From NCBI GenBank assembly GCA_021802775.1, contig JAJZRJ010000023.1:1-37943 (forward strand): 37,943 nucleotides of DNA, read 5' to 3'. This document shows positions 37,839-37,943 of this stretch, piece after piece; position 1 is the stretch's first letter; each line of letters begins with the position of its first letter. A program made the position numbers and the translations under genes. Under the pieces are notes generated by a model that saw only the letters and a program-made list of their open reading frames with translations, made no database searches and was not told the DNA's origin. Origin of the DNA: Deltaproteobacteria bacterium (GTDB lineage: Bacteria; Desulfobacterota; Desulfobulbia; Desulfobulbales; Desulfurivibrionaceae).

Positions 37839-37943
37839 CTGTCATCTCAAATTAACACACTGATATTGCTATGTTAATTGGCTATTTTTCGCAAAAATAT
37901 GTTATACTCGTTCATCCCTGAAGACAAACCAAAGGAGTAGAGC
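37821..37943 (+). mobile_element. Probable left end of an insertion sequence
   Basis: From about 37821 the sequence (GGAGTCTGTCGGACTTAGCTG...) interrupts the PsiE-like frame. AGTC-tgtcg-GACT is a small palindrome of the kind seen in IS tips (IS1182-like in my memory). There follow an inverted repeat AATTAACA (37850-37857)/TGTTAATT (37872-37879), a promoter, and an AAAGGAG ribosome site at 37931-37937, so a gene, presumably a transposase, starts just outside the window. The right end cannot be seen. Confidence 0.45.
37878..37908 (+). promoter_or_regulatory. Promoter of the gene that starts beyond the window
   Basis: TTGGCT (37878-37883; 4 of 6) and TATACT (37903-37908; 5 of 6), spacer 19 bases (or TTATAC with 18). 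The inverted repeat AATTAACA/TGTTAATT overlaps the -35, a plausible operator. Confidence 0.5.

Overview
The window is GC-rich bacterial chromosome. Gene content (an ClpS/ClpA pair, a single-chain HisH-HisF, a GldF-GldG fusion, a REC/substrate-binding/CheW fusion, an Nth-Xth fusion, a TSUP transporter, an orphan type II pseudopilin) suggests a Gram-negative anaerobe of the Desulfobacterota, perhaps near Desulfobulbales/Desulfurivibrio. This placement is an inference from gene types; no rRNA is present. Most of the window is housekeeping sequence without CRISPR arrays or tRNAs. The last ~700 bases are clearly AT-richer and end in what looks like the left end of an insertion sequence.

Layout. 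1-6882 (minus): holA, clpS, clpA with a textbook terminator, then a two-OB-fold lipoprotein, panE and the 5' two-thirds of metK. 7138-9488: a DNA base-excision-repair pair facing each other, nfo (endonuclease IV, plus) and a fused endonuclease III-exonuclease III (minus). 9556-13070 (plus): TSUP transporter and a small membrane partner ending in a strong terminator, nhaA with its own promoter, and an orphan gspG. 13071-13433: a 363-base gap holding a possible 39-codon ORF and a 217-base element with 12-base terminal inverted repeats and a large internal palindrome. 13434-18206 (minus): a Gld-type ABC system (ATPase, permease-GldG fusion, DUF4340 protein), preceded by htpG. 20259-23201: an HDOD protein (plus) converging on a REC/substrate-binding/CheW protein (minus). 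23347-26130 (minus): feoA-feoB-Cys-rich protein, an Fe(II) uptake operon with its own promoter. 26167-27322: an HD-GYP gene diverging from a half-length PilZ reading frame. 27376-31043 (minus): spmAB fusion, rdgB and hisHF. 31273-31972 (minus): a 2-Cys peroxiredoxin under a promoter overlapped by a Fur-like box. 32091-37243 (plus): aroK-aroC-glgA-unknown-gap, tightly packed, linking shikimate and glycogen/triose metabolism. 37248-37943: three small membrane-protein ORFs, the last cut off by a presumed IS.

The most notable features are protein fusions: a cytoplasmic NMT1/SsuA-like ligand-binding domain between a receiver and a CheW domain, a glycosylase joined to an AP endonuclease, a eukaryote-like HisHF, and SpmA-SpmB and GldF-GldG joined in one chain. 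Unusual non-coding features are the palindromic MITE-like element at 13195-13411, the repeat-rich leader in front of the TSUP gene, and two promoters so close to their start codons that the transcripts may be leaderless.
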